5,109 nucleotides of DNA from Desulfovibrio sp. Dsv1 (GTDB taxonomy: Bacteria > Desulfobacterota > Desulfovibrionia > Desulfovibrionales > Desulfovibrionaceae). The translations under genes were made by a program, and so were the position numbers. This document shows positions 1 through 5,109 of this stretch, piece by piece. The DNA lies in assembly GCA_000403945.1 (NCBI GenBank), contig APFI01000234.1:1-5109 (forward strand), given 5' to 3'. A model generated the notes under the pieces. That model ran no database searches. It was given only the letters and a program-made list of their open reading frames with translations, and was not told the origin of the DNA. Numbering within the stretch: the first letter of the stretch is position 1; each line of letters begins with the position of its first letter.

Positions 1-293
1 TTGGGTTGCGGTTTGGGCGCTGGCTGAGCTGCCTTGATTACCGGCTCTGGCTCAGAGTCAACAATCGGTTCGGGCTCTGGTTCTGGAGCCGCTGCCGCTG
101 GTTCAGATGGTCCTGATACTGGCTCGTCTTCAGGCACAACAGCAAAATCAACGGTTATTCCCATCTCTTTTTGCGGAATGGGCAGAGCTGTGCTGCCTGT
201 AAAAAGGAAGCAGGCCGATGTCCAAACAAGAGCATGAAGCACTAAAACAAAAGACAGTGCAGACAATACGTTATTATTTAGCATATTCTGCAT
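1..293 (-). CDS. tonB: TonB-like energy transducer, N-terminal part (runs off left edge)
   Basis: The 97 complete codons visible have the layout of a TonB N-terminus. Residues 1-8 are a short polar cytoplasmic end, and residues 9-32 (VLSALSFVLVLHALVW and onward) are one hydrophobic segment carrying a His at residue 20. A short linker (ITVDFAVVPEDEP) follows, and from about residue 55 the chain is rich in Pro, Glu and Ala (APEPEPEPIVDSEPEPV), ending in a Lys-Pro run at the edge. By family knowledge, TonB is anchored in the inner membrane with ExbB/ExbD and passes proton-motive energy to outer-membrane receptors for iron complexes or vitamins. The C-terminal receptor-binding domain lies outside the window, so a TonB-like paralogue is possible. 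The start is the ATG at 293, with a weak GAG about 7 bases upstream; an in-frame ATG at 284 is the alternative, and a stop at 353-351 closes the frame upstream. The classical TonB Ser four residues before the His is Val here; the nearest Ser is at residue 14. An IS5-family remnant ends about 60 bases upstream. Confidence 0.72.
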   Translation of the reverse strand, partial: MQNMLNNNVLSALSFVLVLHALVWTSACFLFTGSTALPIPQKEMGITVDFAVVPEDEPVSGPSEPAAAAPEPEPEPIVDSEPEPVIKAAQPAPKPQP

Positions 294-350
294 GGGATAC
301 TCAGCGTGTCTGCACCAAGGGGTTAAAAGTAATAAAAATGAGAAAAATTC

Positions 351-354
351 CTAG
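351..354. repeat. CTAG target-site duplication, left copy
   Basis: CTAG occurs immediately outside the left inverted end of the insertion and again at 977-980 outside the right end. By family knowledge, many IS5-group elements insert at YTAR sites and duplicate 4 bases, which CTAG fits. Four bases alone are weak evidence; the call depends on the neighbouring inverted ends. Confidence 0.55.
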
Positions 355-371
355 ATAGTGTCTACGCGAGT
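355..371 (+). repeat. Left terminal inverted repeat of the IS5-family element
   Basis: ATAGTGTCTACGCGAGT matches the inverted right end (960-976) at 12 of 17 positions, including the runs TGTCTA and CGA. A similar start, ATAGTGT, appears at 4543 at the end of the second IS5-family remnant, which supports its identity as a true element end. Confidence 0.65.
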
Positions 372-917
372 CATGTCAAAATTTTCAGCCAAAGGGCGAC
401 ACGGCGAACCTGCACGGCAGCGGCGAATGAAACCGTTTTGGCGTATCGTGTTGCCGCCATGCCCCGTCAGCGCTCAAGGTGAAGAACTGTATAAGAACTT
501 TGACCGGCAGGTCATACATGCGTACATCTACGGCCAAGTGCATTTTGCTGTTGAGCTCCTCTGTACGCCCCATCCCTTGGTTGCCGCCTTTGGTTACATC
601 CGCGCGGGAGTGGACTTTGCAATGACTGTCGTCAATCATCAGCCATTCAAAATCAGGCTCGTCAAGCAGGGCTTCAAGAAGTTTTCCCATATCCGCTTAT
701 CGCGCCAACGGATAAACCGCTGGTGTACGGCACCTCATCTTCCGTATTCGGGAGGCAACGCCACGGCACCCCGTGCGCAATATCCAAAAGCCGCATTGAC
801 AAGCAGGCGATTATCTCTTGCCACGCATCCCCATTGCCCGCTCTGTTCTGGAAGAAGAGGATCAAGCGGCACCCATGTTTCATCGGTTATGTGGTGTCGG
901 CGTTGCGCGTTTTTCAC
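371..917 (-). pseudogene. IS5-family DDE transposase, frameshifted and internally deleted
   Basis: The pieces fall in successive reading frames. The N-terminal piece starts at a GTG at 917 and contains HITDETWVPLDPLLPEQ and ARDNRLLVNAAF, followed by GVPWRCLP in a second frame. LPPEYGR then returns to the first frame and hits a TGA at 735-737 where the family has Trp, followed by VHQRFIRWRDKRIWE. A third frame (690 downward) gives GKLLEALLDEPDFEWLMIDD, which includes the first catalytic Asp, then KGGNQGMGRTEE and MHLAVD. Near 490-500 the reading jumps straight to the C-terminal LHLER, a TGA at 467-469 in place of Trp, then RGMAATRYAKTVSF and a stop at 371. The middle, about 80-90 codons that normally carry the second catalytic Asp and the Glu, is missing. 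The gene therefore has at least two frameshifts, two nonsense codons and a deletion, and is dead. Confidence 0.85.
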
Positions 918-959
918 GAGAGCAGCTTCCGTATGCGGTGCTCTTTATTATATCTTAAA

Positions 960-976
960 ATTCGTCTAGACATAAT
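960..976 (-). repeat. Right terminal inverted repeat of the IS5-family element
   Basis: Read on the minus strand from 976, the end is ATTATGTCTAGACGAAT, which pairs with the left end at 355-371. It lies about 45 bases upstream of the GTG where the transposase frame begins, a normal distance for the family. Confidence 0.62.
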
Positions 977-980
977 CTAG
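977..980. repeat. CTAG target-site duplication, right copy
   Basis: This is the second copy of the CTAG found at 351-354, directly outside the right inverted end. Together the two copies bracket a 622-base element and indicate a simple transposition event rather than a rearrangement. Confidence 0.55.
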
Positions 981-1073
981 TATGAAGACAACTGGTTATT
1001 TATATTTAATAATTGTCTAAAAATTAAATTTTTCCACAAACATGGCTTTTTCTAATTGCAAATAAATTAAGGA

Positions 1074-1088
1074 AACTACTTAGTAGTT
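1074..1088. repeat. Perfect 15-base palindrome, 7-1-7
   Basis: AACTACT and AGTAGTT are exact inverted copies around a single base. It lies about 50 bases downstream of the predicted minus-strand promoter, within the transcribed leader. It could be an operator half of a two-site system or a small hairpin. It does not match a binding site I can name. Confidence 0.4.
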
Positions 1089-1136
1089 AAAAATAGTAGC
1101 TTGTGAATCATTTACCGAATAATTACTGACGGCCAA

Positions 1137-1165
1137 ATATTATTGACTTTGAAATTCAAAGTCAA
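1137..1165 (-). promoter_or_regulatory. Sigma-70-type promoter pointing at tonB
   Basis: On the minus strand TTGACT (1165-1160) matches five of six bases of the -35 consensus. It is followed by exactly 17 bases and then TAATAT (1142-1137), four of six bases of the -10 consensus, in a strongly AT-rich setting. Expected transcription starts near 1130 and runs toward tonB. The mirror arrangement on the plus strand (TTGACT at 1143, then TATTTG) has a poorer -10 box, so the minus direction is preferred. The IS5-family remnant now adds over 600 bases between this promoter and tonB. Confidence 0.5.
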
Positions 1166-1167
1166 TA
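1141..1167. promoter_or_regulatory. Operator-like perfect 27-base palindrome over the promoter
   Basis: TATTGACTTTGAA at 1141-1153 and TTCAAAGTCAATA at 1155-1167 are exact inverted copies around a single A. The match continues imperfectly outward (GGCCAAATAT on the left against ATTTGCC on the right). The palindrome covers the -35 box and spacer and touches the -10 box of the minus-strand promoter, where a dimeric repressor would block transcription. The centre has a 7-1-7 layout like Fur-family sites, but the bases do not match the usual Fur consensus, so the regulator is unknown. It is not followed by a T-run in a position that would make it a clear terminator. Confidence 0.55.
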
Positions 1168-1199
1168 TTTGCCTTGATTTTTTGCACAACTTTTTTACA

Positions 1200-1637
1200 G
1201 AAAGATATCTCCCCGAAGGGCCTGCCCATAAATTGTGATGCTTCACAGAAGAGAGCGGGAGCCTTCGCCGCAGGGCAAGGCCTGGCAGAATTTGGCGTGA
1301 CCGGGGAAAATCAGGCATTGTCGGCTTTCTGCATGCTCACGGGGGCAGCTTTGGTATGGAAAGCTGGATCAAAAGCGTCCATATTCAGTTCGAAGTTCAG
1401 GCGCAGGCTGCGTGCGTCCAGATTGGCCGAGCCGATCTGGCTGTGATAGTCGTCCGCGGCCAACGGGCGCCAGGCTTCACCGGCCGGCCGCTGCCAAAAA
1501 TGCGAAAAATTCTGGACACTACCAGGAAATGCGCAGACCCTCCATTTCTCCTTCAGTAGGGCATAGACCAAGCCAACGCCGCGCGCTCCCCTTCCGGAGA
1601 ACGCCGGCTCGGGCTTGGCGCTTTCCACATGGCGCAA
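1200..1637 (-). pseudogene. Cardiolipin synthase / phospholipase D family, broken 3' end
   Basis: The clear part is at 1445-1340: DDYHSQIGSANLDARSL followed by RLNFELNMDAFDPAF. This is the second HKD-motif region of bacterial cardiolipin synthases, where GSANLD...R.NFE follows the catalytic His-Lys-Asp. Upstream, YALLKEKWRVCAFPG resembles the strand before the HKD motif, but the expected PFDHSKL segment is replaced by unrelated sequence about 12 residues longer, so the His and Lys are lost. Downstream the frame stops at 1311. A second frame (1318 to about 1200) gives LRRRLPLSSVKHHNLW and GPSGRYL, resembling the family's C-terminal RPLPVRLRD...SPYL. Nothing of the N-terminal two thirds remains before the priA stop. 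By family knowledge, the intact enzyme makes cardiolipin from two phosphatidylglycerols at the inner membrane. This copy cannot do so. Confidence 0.72.
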
Positions 1638-1686
1638 CGCCGCGGAGCAAGTGACGGTGCCCGCCCCTCAAAAAATATGGCAACTA

Positions 1687-4053
1687 TCACAGCATATTAA
1701 CAGGATCAAGGTCAAGGAAAAGTCGCAGCGGCGCGGCGGCTTTCCGGCTTTTAGCAAAGAAATAAAGCCGGCGCAGTACCTGCCAGTCCCCGGCTTTGAG
1801 CAGACAATGGAAACGCCGCCGCCCGCGCAGCAGAGCCAGGGGCGCGGGCGCGGGCCCCAGCATGCGAACGTCGAGTTCGCGCGCGCGCAGATGCAGCGCG
1901 GCGGTCAGTTCATTCAGGGCCGCTGGTCCGTCCTTTTCTTCCACTCCGAAGGACATTCGGATCAGGGCCAGACGCACAAATGGCGGATACTGCCGCAAGC
2001 GGCGGCGCGCCAGTTCCGCCATGTAAAAACCCTCATAATCGCCTGCTTGCACGTACTGCCAGCAGTAATGGCTGACGTCACGGGTTTGGATCAGTACCCG
2101 GCCCGGTTTTTCGCCCCGTCCGGCTCGTCCGGCGGATTGGAGCAACAGCTGAAAGGTGCGCTCGGCCGCGCGGTAATCGGGCAGATTCAGACCCAAATCG
2201 CCGTCTGCCACCACGGCCAGGGTCACTTGCGGGAAATGATGGCCCTTGGAAAGCATTTGGGTGCCCACCAGAATTGGTGATTCCTGCCGGGCGAAAGCCG
2301 CCAGAATTTCCTCCATACGGCCCGGGCGGCTGGCGCTGTCGCGGTCTAGGCGCAGCACGGGCCGTCCGGCCAGCACGCTCAGGCGCTCGCCCAAGCACTC
2401 GGTGCCCTCGCCCAGCGGCAGAAAATTCATGCCCTTGCACTGCGGGCAGGGTGAGGGAAAGGGCCGGGTATAGCCGCAGTAGTGGCAAACCAGTTTTTCC
2501 CGTTCCTTGTGATAGGTAAGACCGATTTCGCATTGCGGGCAACGCAGGATGCTGCTGCAATCCAGACAGTATATCAACGGCGCGTAGCCGCGCCGATTGA
2601 GCAGCACCACGGCCTGCTCGCCCCTGTCCAGGGTCTCACGCAGGGCCGCTTCGCTCTGTGGTGCCAGCAGGCCGCCCTCCACGGAAGAGGTCGTCGGGGA
2701 CAGCATGCTGATGTCCACCAGTTCCACCGGCGGCAAAGGTCTGCCGCCCACCCGGCTCGGCAGGCGCAGCAGGGGCAGCCGGCCGTTTTCCGCCGCGTAA
2801 AAAGTCTTGATGTCCGGCGTGGCCGATCCCAGCAGCAGCAGCCCGCGCGTCTGGACCATGCGGAACCAGGCCACTTCCTTGGCTTGGTAGGAGGGGCTCT
2901 CGTCCTGCTTGAAGGAACCGTCGTGTTCCTCGTCCAGCACCACACAGCCCAGCTTTGGCACGGGCAGGAAAAGAGCCGAACGTGTGCCCACCACCAGACA
3001 AGGCTCTCGCCGGACGGCCAGCGCACGGAACGTGGCTTCGCGCCGGGCCGGAGACTGGTAGCCGTGATAAAAAAAGAGCGGCGCGTCCGGCAGGGCGCAG
3101 GCCGCGTCGCGGCGCAGATTGTGGGCCAGGGCCACTTCCGGAGCCAGTAGCAGCAGACTTTTGCCCCGCTCCAGACAGTCCTTGGCCAGTTCCAGATACA
3201 CGGCCGTCTTGCCGCTGCCCGTGACGCCGTAGAGCAGGCGGGAAGCCGCCGCACCCTCGTCCAGCGCCGCTCGCAGGCCAGTCAGGGCCGCGCTCTGATC
3301 CGCATTGAGACTGAAGGACGCGGAAGGGGGCGGCAGCAGGGCCTGCTTCGTCTCTTCCCCGGCATCCTCGCGCGTCAGTGCCAGATGCCCGGCCTTGAGC
3401 AGACTCTGCAGGGCGGGAGCCGCAGCCTGTCCCAAGCTTTGCAGCAAGCGGCGACGGCTCACGGCCCCGTGCTCGTGCAGGTATTCCAGAACTTCAATCT
3501 GACGGATGGCCGAGGGGCGCACCGGCCAAGGCGGGTCGACGCGCAACAGGCAGAATTCTTCACTGGCCGCGTCCGTGCCGGGGGCCAGCATGCGGGCTGC
3601 GCCCGTGCAAAGCGCCCGAGCCAAGTCCAGCCGCTCTCCGGCGTCCGCTTCCCTGATCTGGCGCAGGCTCAGCGCATCCGCGCGCCCTCCTTCCATCCGG
3701 TGCAGACGCACACGCGTGCTGCGCAGTCCTTGGGGCAGCACATGACCCAGAATATGCCCCGGCTCCATGCCTTGGCGAAGGGCCAGATCCTGAGCCAGAG
3801 CCAGCAGGTCCGGCGGCAGCAGGGGGGCGTCCTCCAGTGGCCAGCAGATGGCCTTGCATGCCACGTTGTCCGGGAGGCCCGACGCGGGGCTGACAGCCAG
3901 AAGCACCGCCGCCCGCAACGTACCCTGCTCTCCCCTGCCCAACGGTACGGCCAGACGCAGGCCGGGCCGCCAGAATTCCGACGGAAATTCCGGTGGCAAC
4001 GCGTAGGTCAGACAGGCATAGGGGGGGCTCAACAGGGCGACACTGGTGTACAT
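1687..4053 (-). CDS. priA: Primosomal protein N', replication-restart DNA helicase PriA
   Basis: The 788-residue protein is intact and slightly longer than the E. coli protein of about 730. Residues 1-105 form the 3'-DNA-binding domain and about 180-230 look like the winged helix. The helicase core has Walker A GVTGSGKT (276-283), the DEEH box (374-377), GSATPD (409-414), GTQMLSKGHHF (597-607) and QSAGRAGRG (639-647). Eight cysteines at 496, 499, 505, 508, 523, 526, 536 and 539 form the two-zinc module inserted between the motor halves. The C-terminal domain begins near YPPFVRLALI (about 689). By family knowledge, PriA binds abandoned forks and D-loops, unwinds 3' to 5' using ATP, and loads the replicative helicase so replication restarts. 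The ATG at 4053 fits because MYTSVALLSPPYACLTYALP aligns with the family start. A GAGGG lies rather far upstream, at about -16 to -20, so the ribosome site is weak. No operon partner is visible: broken genes lie on both sides. Confidence 0.97.
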   Translation of the reverse strand: MYTSVALLSPPYACLTYALPPEFPSEFWRPGLRLAVPLGRGEQGTLRAAVLLAVSPASGLPDNVACKAICWPLEDAPLLPPDLLALAQDLALRQGMEPGHILGHVLPQGLRSTRVRLHRMEGGRADALSLRQIREADAGERLDLARALCTGAARMLAPGTDAASEEFCLLRVDPPWPVRPSAIRQIEVLEYLHEHGAVSRRRLLQSLGQAAAPALQSLLKAGHLALTREDAGEETKQALLPPPSASFSLNADQSAALTGLRAALDEGAAASRLLYGVTGSGKTAVYLELAKDCLERGKSLLLLAPEVALAHNLRRDAACALPDAPLFFYHGYQSPARREATFRALAVRREPCLVVGTRSALFLPVPKLGCVVLDEEHDGSFKQDESPSYQAKEVAWFRMVQTRGLLLLGSATPDIKTFYAAENGRLPLLRLPSRVGGRPLPPVELVDISMLSPTTSSVEGGLLAPQSEAALRETLDRGEQAVVLLNRRGYAPLIYCLDCSSILRCPQCEIGLTYHKEREKLVCHYCGYTRPFPSPCPQCKGMNFLPLGEGTECLGERLSVLAGRPVLRLDRDSASRPGRMEEILAAFARQESPILVGTQMLSKGHHFPQVTLAVVADGDLGLNLPDYRAAERTFQLLLQSAGRAGRGEKPGRVLIQTRDVSHYCWQYVQAGDYEGFYMAELARRRLRQYPPFVRLALIRMSFGVEEKDGPAALNELTAALHLRARELDVRMLGPAPAPLALLRGRRRFHCLLKAGDWQVLRRLYFFAKSRKAAAPLRLFLDLDPVNML

Positions 4054-4274
4054 ACTGGGAAAACCGTTCCCTCGGCAGTGGCTGCATGGCGTTCGAGATC
4101 AGAAAAGAAAAAGGCCGCGCGTAACGCCCCCTTGTTGTTTCGGGAACGTTTCCGGCCGCGTCATTGCTGCCGGGAACATGGTTGTGGCTATCTGTAAGTC
4201 GGTATGACGACAACCTCGGAATTTTCGTTTCCCAGCCTTTCAAAAATGTACGGTGGCAGGAAAAAGAAAGGGAG
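4054..4274. other. Non-coding gap upstream of priA
   Basis: I see no gene here. On the minus strand there is no hexamer pair with proper spacing that I would call the priA promoter. A near-palindrome GGGAACGTTTCC lies at about 4142-4153. A GC-rich stretch followed by TTTTTCTTTT on the minus strand near 4105-4125 does not fold into a convincing stem. Confidence 0.4.
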
Positions 4275-4542
4275 TCAAGGCATGACCGCGCCATTGGAAA
4301 CGGGGTGTGAACTCCTGCTGGCGGGCTTTGGCTGACAACCGTGCGGGGCCGTTCGCCACGCGCCTGCCGGATTGTTGCGGCCAGCTCCCGGCAAGCATCT
4401 GAAGGTGGTGTAGTTCGGACCCAACTGCCGGGCGGTGCGCTTCTGATCGCCGCCGCAGGCGGCTATATCCAGACGGATCTGTAAGCGCTCTGGGCGGAAG
4501 AACGCACCGTGCCAGAGGACGGCTGCACCGGCGGTTCTCTGG
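4275..4542 (-). pseudogene. Remnant resembling a Fis-type DNA-binding domain
   Basis: From 4490 downward the minus strand reads ERLQIRLDIAACGGDQKR and then TARQLGPNYTTFR. This has the pattern ER..I...L..CGG...RTAR.LG...TTF of the Fis-type helix-turn-helix found at the C-terminus of sigma-54-dependent activators (NtrC family) and of Fis itself. After TTFR the first frame degenerates, while the adjacent frame continues plausibly with RELAATIRQARGERPR, which suggests a frameshift near 4400. The first frame stops at 4275. Upstream, the similarity ends where the second IS5-family remnant begins (4543), so the N-terminal part of the gene may lie beyond the insertion, outside the window, or be gone. 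The match is short and I read it by eye, so another small HTH protein is possible. As it stands it is not a functional gene. Confidence 0.42.
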
Positions 4543-5109
4543 ATAGTGTAGTCACGGGATTGAAGGCCGCAAAAAGATGCATCCAATCCGGATAGCGGCC
4601 AGGAATGACGCCGCATGTTTCGCGTATCGGGTCGCAACGTCGCGCCAGCGCTTCAAATGATGAACACGTTCTCCATCGGGTATCGGGCCCGCAAGGCTCC
4701 CTGTCGCAATCGCGCCGCTCCCTGCGGCTTTTCTTCGGGGGAATGATCGCTTCCATACCCTGTTTTCAGCCCGGGCGAGAATCCCGTCCGTGTGCGGCCC
4801 CTGTCCGCCAAAAGTCTTTCCGCCGCAAATCCGTCAATCGGAGCGATTGCCCGAGAGCAATCCGCTGTCGCGCCCCGTGTGACAAGAGCCCTGACCGGCA
4901 TGCCATGCGCATCCGCGGTCAGATGTGATTTTCGTGTTGAGCCCCCTTTGCGTGGCCCATGTCCCGATTGTCTCCTCTCGCGCCCGCCGCTGTGGGTGAA
5001 CCCCGCAATGACCGACGTCGATCATCAACCATGTGGGGGCCGGTCGTCAATCGGAATTTCAGGCGGTCGCTCCCGCACGCCATTATCGCGCCAGCGGGTG
5101 AAGCGCCGG
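4543..5109 (-). mobile_element. Second IS5-family insertion remnant (runs off right edge)
   Basis: The left end, ATAGTGTAGTCACGG from 4543, shares its first eight bases ATAGTGT(A/C) pattern with the left end of the element at 355, and lies 9 bases outside the transposase stop. The body is a transposase pseudogene on the minus strand. The other end is not in the window, so length and target duplication cannot be judged; the bases outside the visible end (TCTGG) are not the CTAG seen at the first element. The protein pieces are clearly related to, but diverged from, those of the first element, so the two are not recent copies of each other. Confidence 0.7.
4552..5109 (-). pseudogene. IS5-family DDE transposase, shattered by frameshifts (5' end outside window)
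   Basis: In order on the minus strand and in changing frames, I read FTRWRDNGVRERP; WLMIDVGHCGVHP (first catalytic Asp; double TGA in the preceding frame); GDNRDMGHAKG; GGSTRKSHLTADAHGMPVRA; LVTRGATADCSRAIAPIDGF; AAERLLADRG (second Asp); MEAIIPPKKSRRERRD in another frame; MENVF (the catalytic Glu); then HHLKRWRDVATRYAKHAASF and LAAIRIGCIF with a stop at 4552. Family members of about 260 residues show these blocks in this order in one frame. At least five frame changes are needed to join them, so the gene is long dead. Unlike the copy at 371-917, its central DDE region is still present. The N-terminal part continues beyond the right edge. Confidence 0.85.

Larger units (their letters stand above)
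355..976 (-). mobile_element. Decayed IS5-family insertion sequence with internal deletion
   Basis: This is a 622-base element, about two thirds of the usual length of an IS5-family copy. Its ends are imperfect inverted repeats: ATAGTGTCTACGCGAGT reading inward from 355 and ATTATGTCTAGACGAAT reading inward from 976 on the other strand, 12 of 17 identical. CTAG lies directly outside both ends. Inside is a broken DDE transposase gene on the minus strand (371-917). The element lies between an AT-rich control region and the tonB start codon. Removing it would restore a continuous tonB leader. The insertion is old, judging by the damaged ends and gene, and it cannot encode a working transposase. 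It could still be moved in trans if a related intact copy exists elsewhere in the genome. Confidence 0.8.
981..1200 (-). other. AT-rich non-coding region, probable original tonB leader
   Basis: This stretch has no credible coding frame and is far richer in A and T than anything to its right. It holds three odd palindromes: 7-1-7 arms AAAAATT/AATTTTT at 1019-1033, 7-1-7 arms AACTACT/AGTAGTT at 1074-1088, and the long one at 1141-1167. A minus-strand promoter lies at 1137-1165. With the insertion at 355-976 and one CTAG removed, the promoter's expected start site would be roughly 210 bases upstream of the tonB ATG. I therefore infer that this was the tonB control region and 5' leader. No recognised riboswitch structure is visible. 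Confidence 0.5.

Noticed and set aside
34..237. Plus-strand Gly/Ser-rich open frame
   Set aside because: It is the antisense shadow of the Pro-Glu-rich part of the TonB-like gene, whose minus-strand frame has a membrane anchor and a start.
358..969. Plus-strand 203-codon open frame across the insertion
   Set aside because: The minus strand carries clear transposase blocks here; the plus frame has no recognisable content and spans the whole element from end to end.
1040..1115. Tiny minus-strand leader ORFs (MIHKLLFLTTK, MFVEKFNF)
   Set aside because: Neither has a ribosome-binding site, and such short frames are expected by chance in this AT-rich stretch.
1203..1220. Small CCC-TTCG-GGG hairpin on the minus strand
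   Set aside because: The stem is three bases and no T-run follows, so it is not a credible terminator.
4100..4130. Possible minus-strand terminator (GC-rich stretch then TTTTTCTTTT)
   Set aside because: The GC-rich part pairs over only about three bases, so no stable stem supports it.
3385..4197. Long plus-strand frame (270 codons) opposite priA
   Set aside because: It lies antisense to the N-terminal part of priA in high-GC DNA, where long spurious frames are common; no recognisable motif or start site.
3560..4294. Long minus-strand frame overlapping priA in another frame
   Set aside because: It covers the start of priA in a shifted frame and its composition (Gly, Arg, Ala, Pro-rich) is that of a shadow frame.
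4281..4331. Short plus-strand ORF of 16 codons after a GGGAG
   Set aside because: It is only MTAPLETGCELLLAGFG, lies inside a decayed region and opposite the regulator remnant; the ribosome-site match is probably chance.

Overview
The window most likely comes from a GC-rich deltaproteobacterium of the Desulfovibrio group. That placement rests on the overall character of the PriA protein and the base composition, and no marker gene here proves it. Only one gene is complete and intact, the replication-restart helicase gene priA (minus strand, 1687-4053). Every other recognisable piece is partial, broken or a mobile-element remnant, and all of them also read on the minus strand.

From left to right: (i) 1-293 is the 5' end of a TonB-like gene, cut by the window edge. 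It encodes an N-terminal membrane anchor followed by a Pro-Glu-rich stretch. (ii) 355-976 is a decayed IS5-family insertion flanked by a CTAG duplication, with recognisable inverted ends, frameshifts, nonsense codons and an internal deletion of about 80-90 codons. It sits 58 bases upstream of the tonB start codon. (iii) 977-1200 is a strikingly AT-rich non-coding stretch. It contains a perfect 13-1-13 palindrome laid over a good sigma-70-type promoter that points at tonB, so it looks like the original tonB control region, pushed away from its gene by the insertion. (iv) About 1200-1640 is a wrecked 3' end of a cardiolipin synthase/phospholipase D gene. (v) 1687-4053 is priA. (vi) 4054-4274 is a non-coding gap. 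(vii) 4275-4542 is a remnant resembling the C-terminal Fis-type helix-turn-helix of a regulator. (viii) 4543 to the right edge is a second, related but diverged IS5-family transposase pseudogene, shattered by frameshifts.

I see no new multi-gene system. The parts most worth a second look are the operator-like palindrome and promoter that appear to have controlled tonB, what the insertion between that promoter and tonB does to its expression, and the build-up of dead genes and IS5-family remnants on both sides of an essential-type gene. I found no tRNA, rRNA or CRISPR array, and no convincing terminator.
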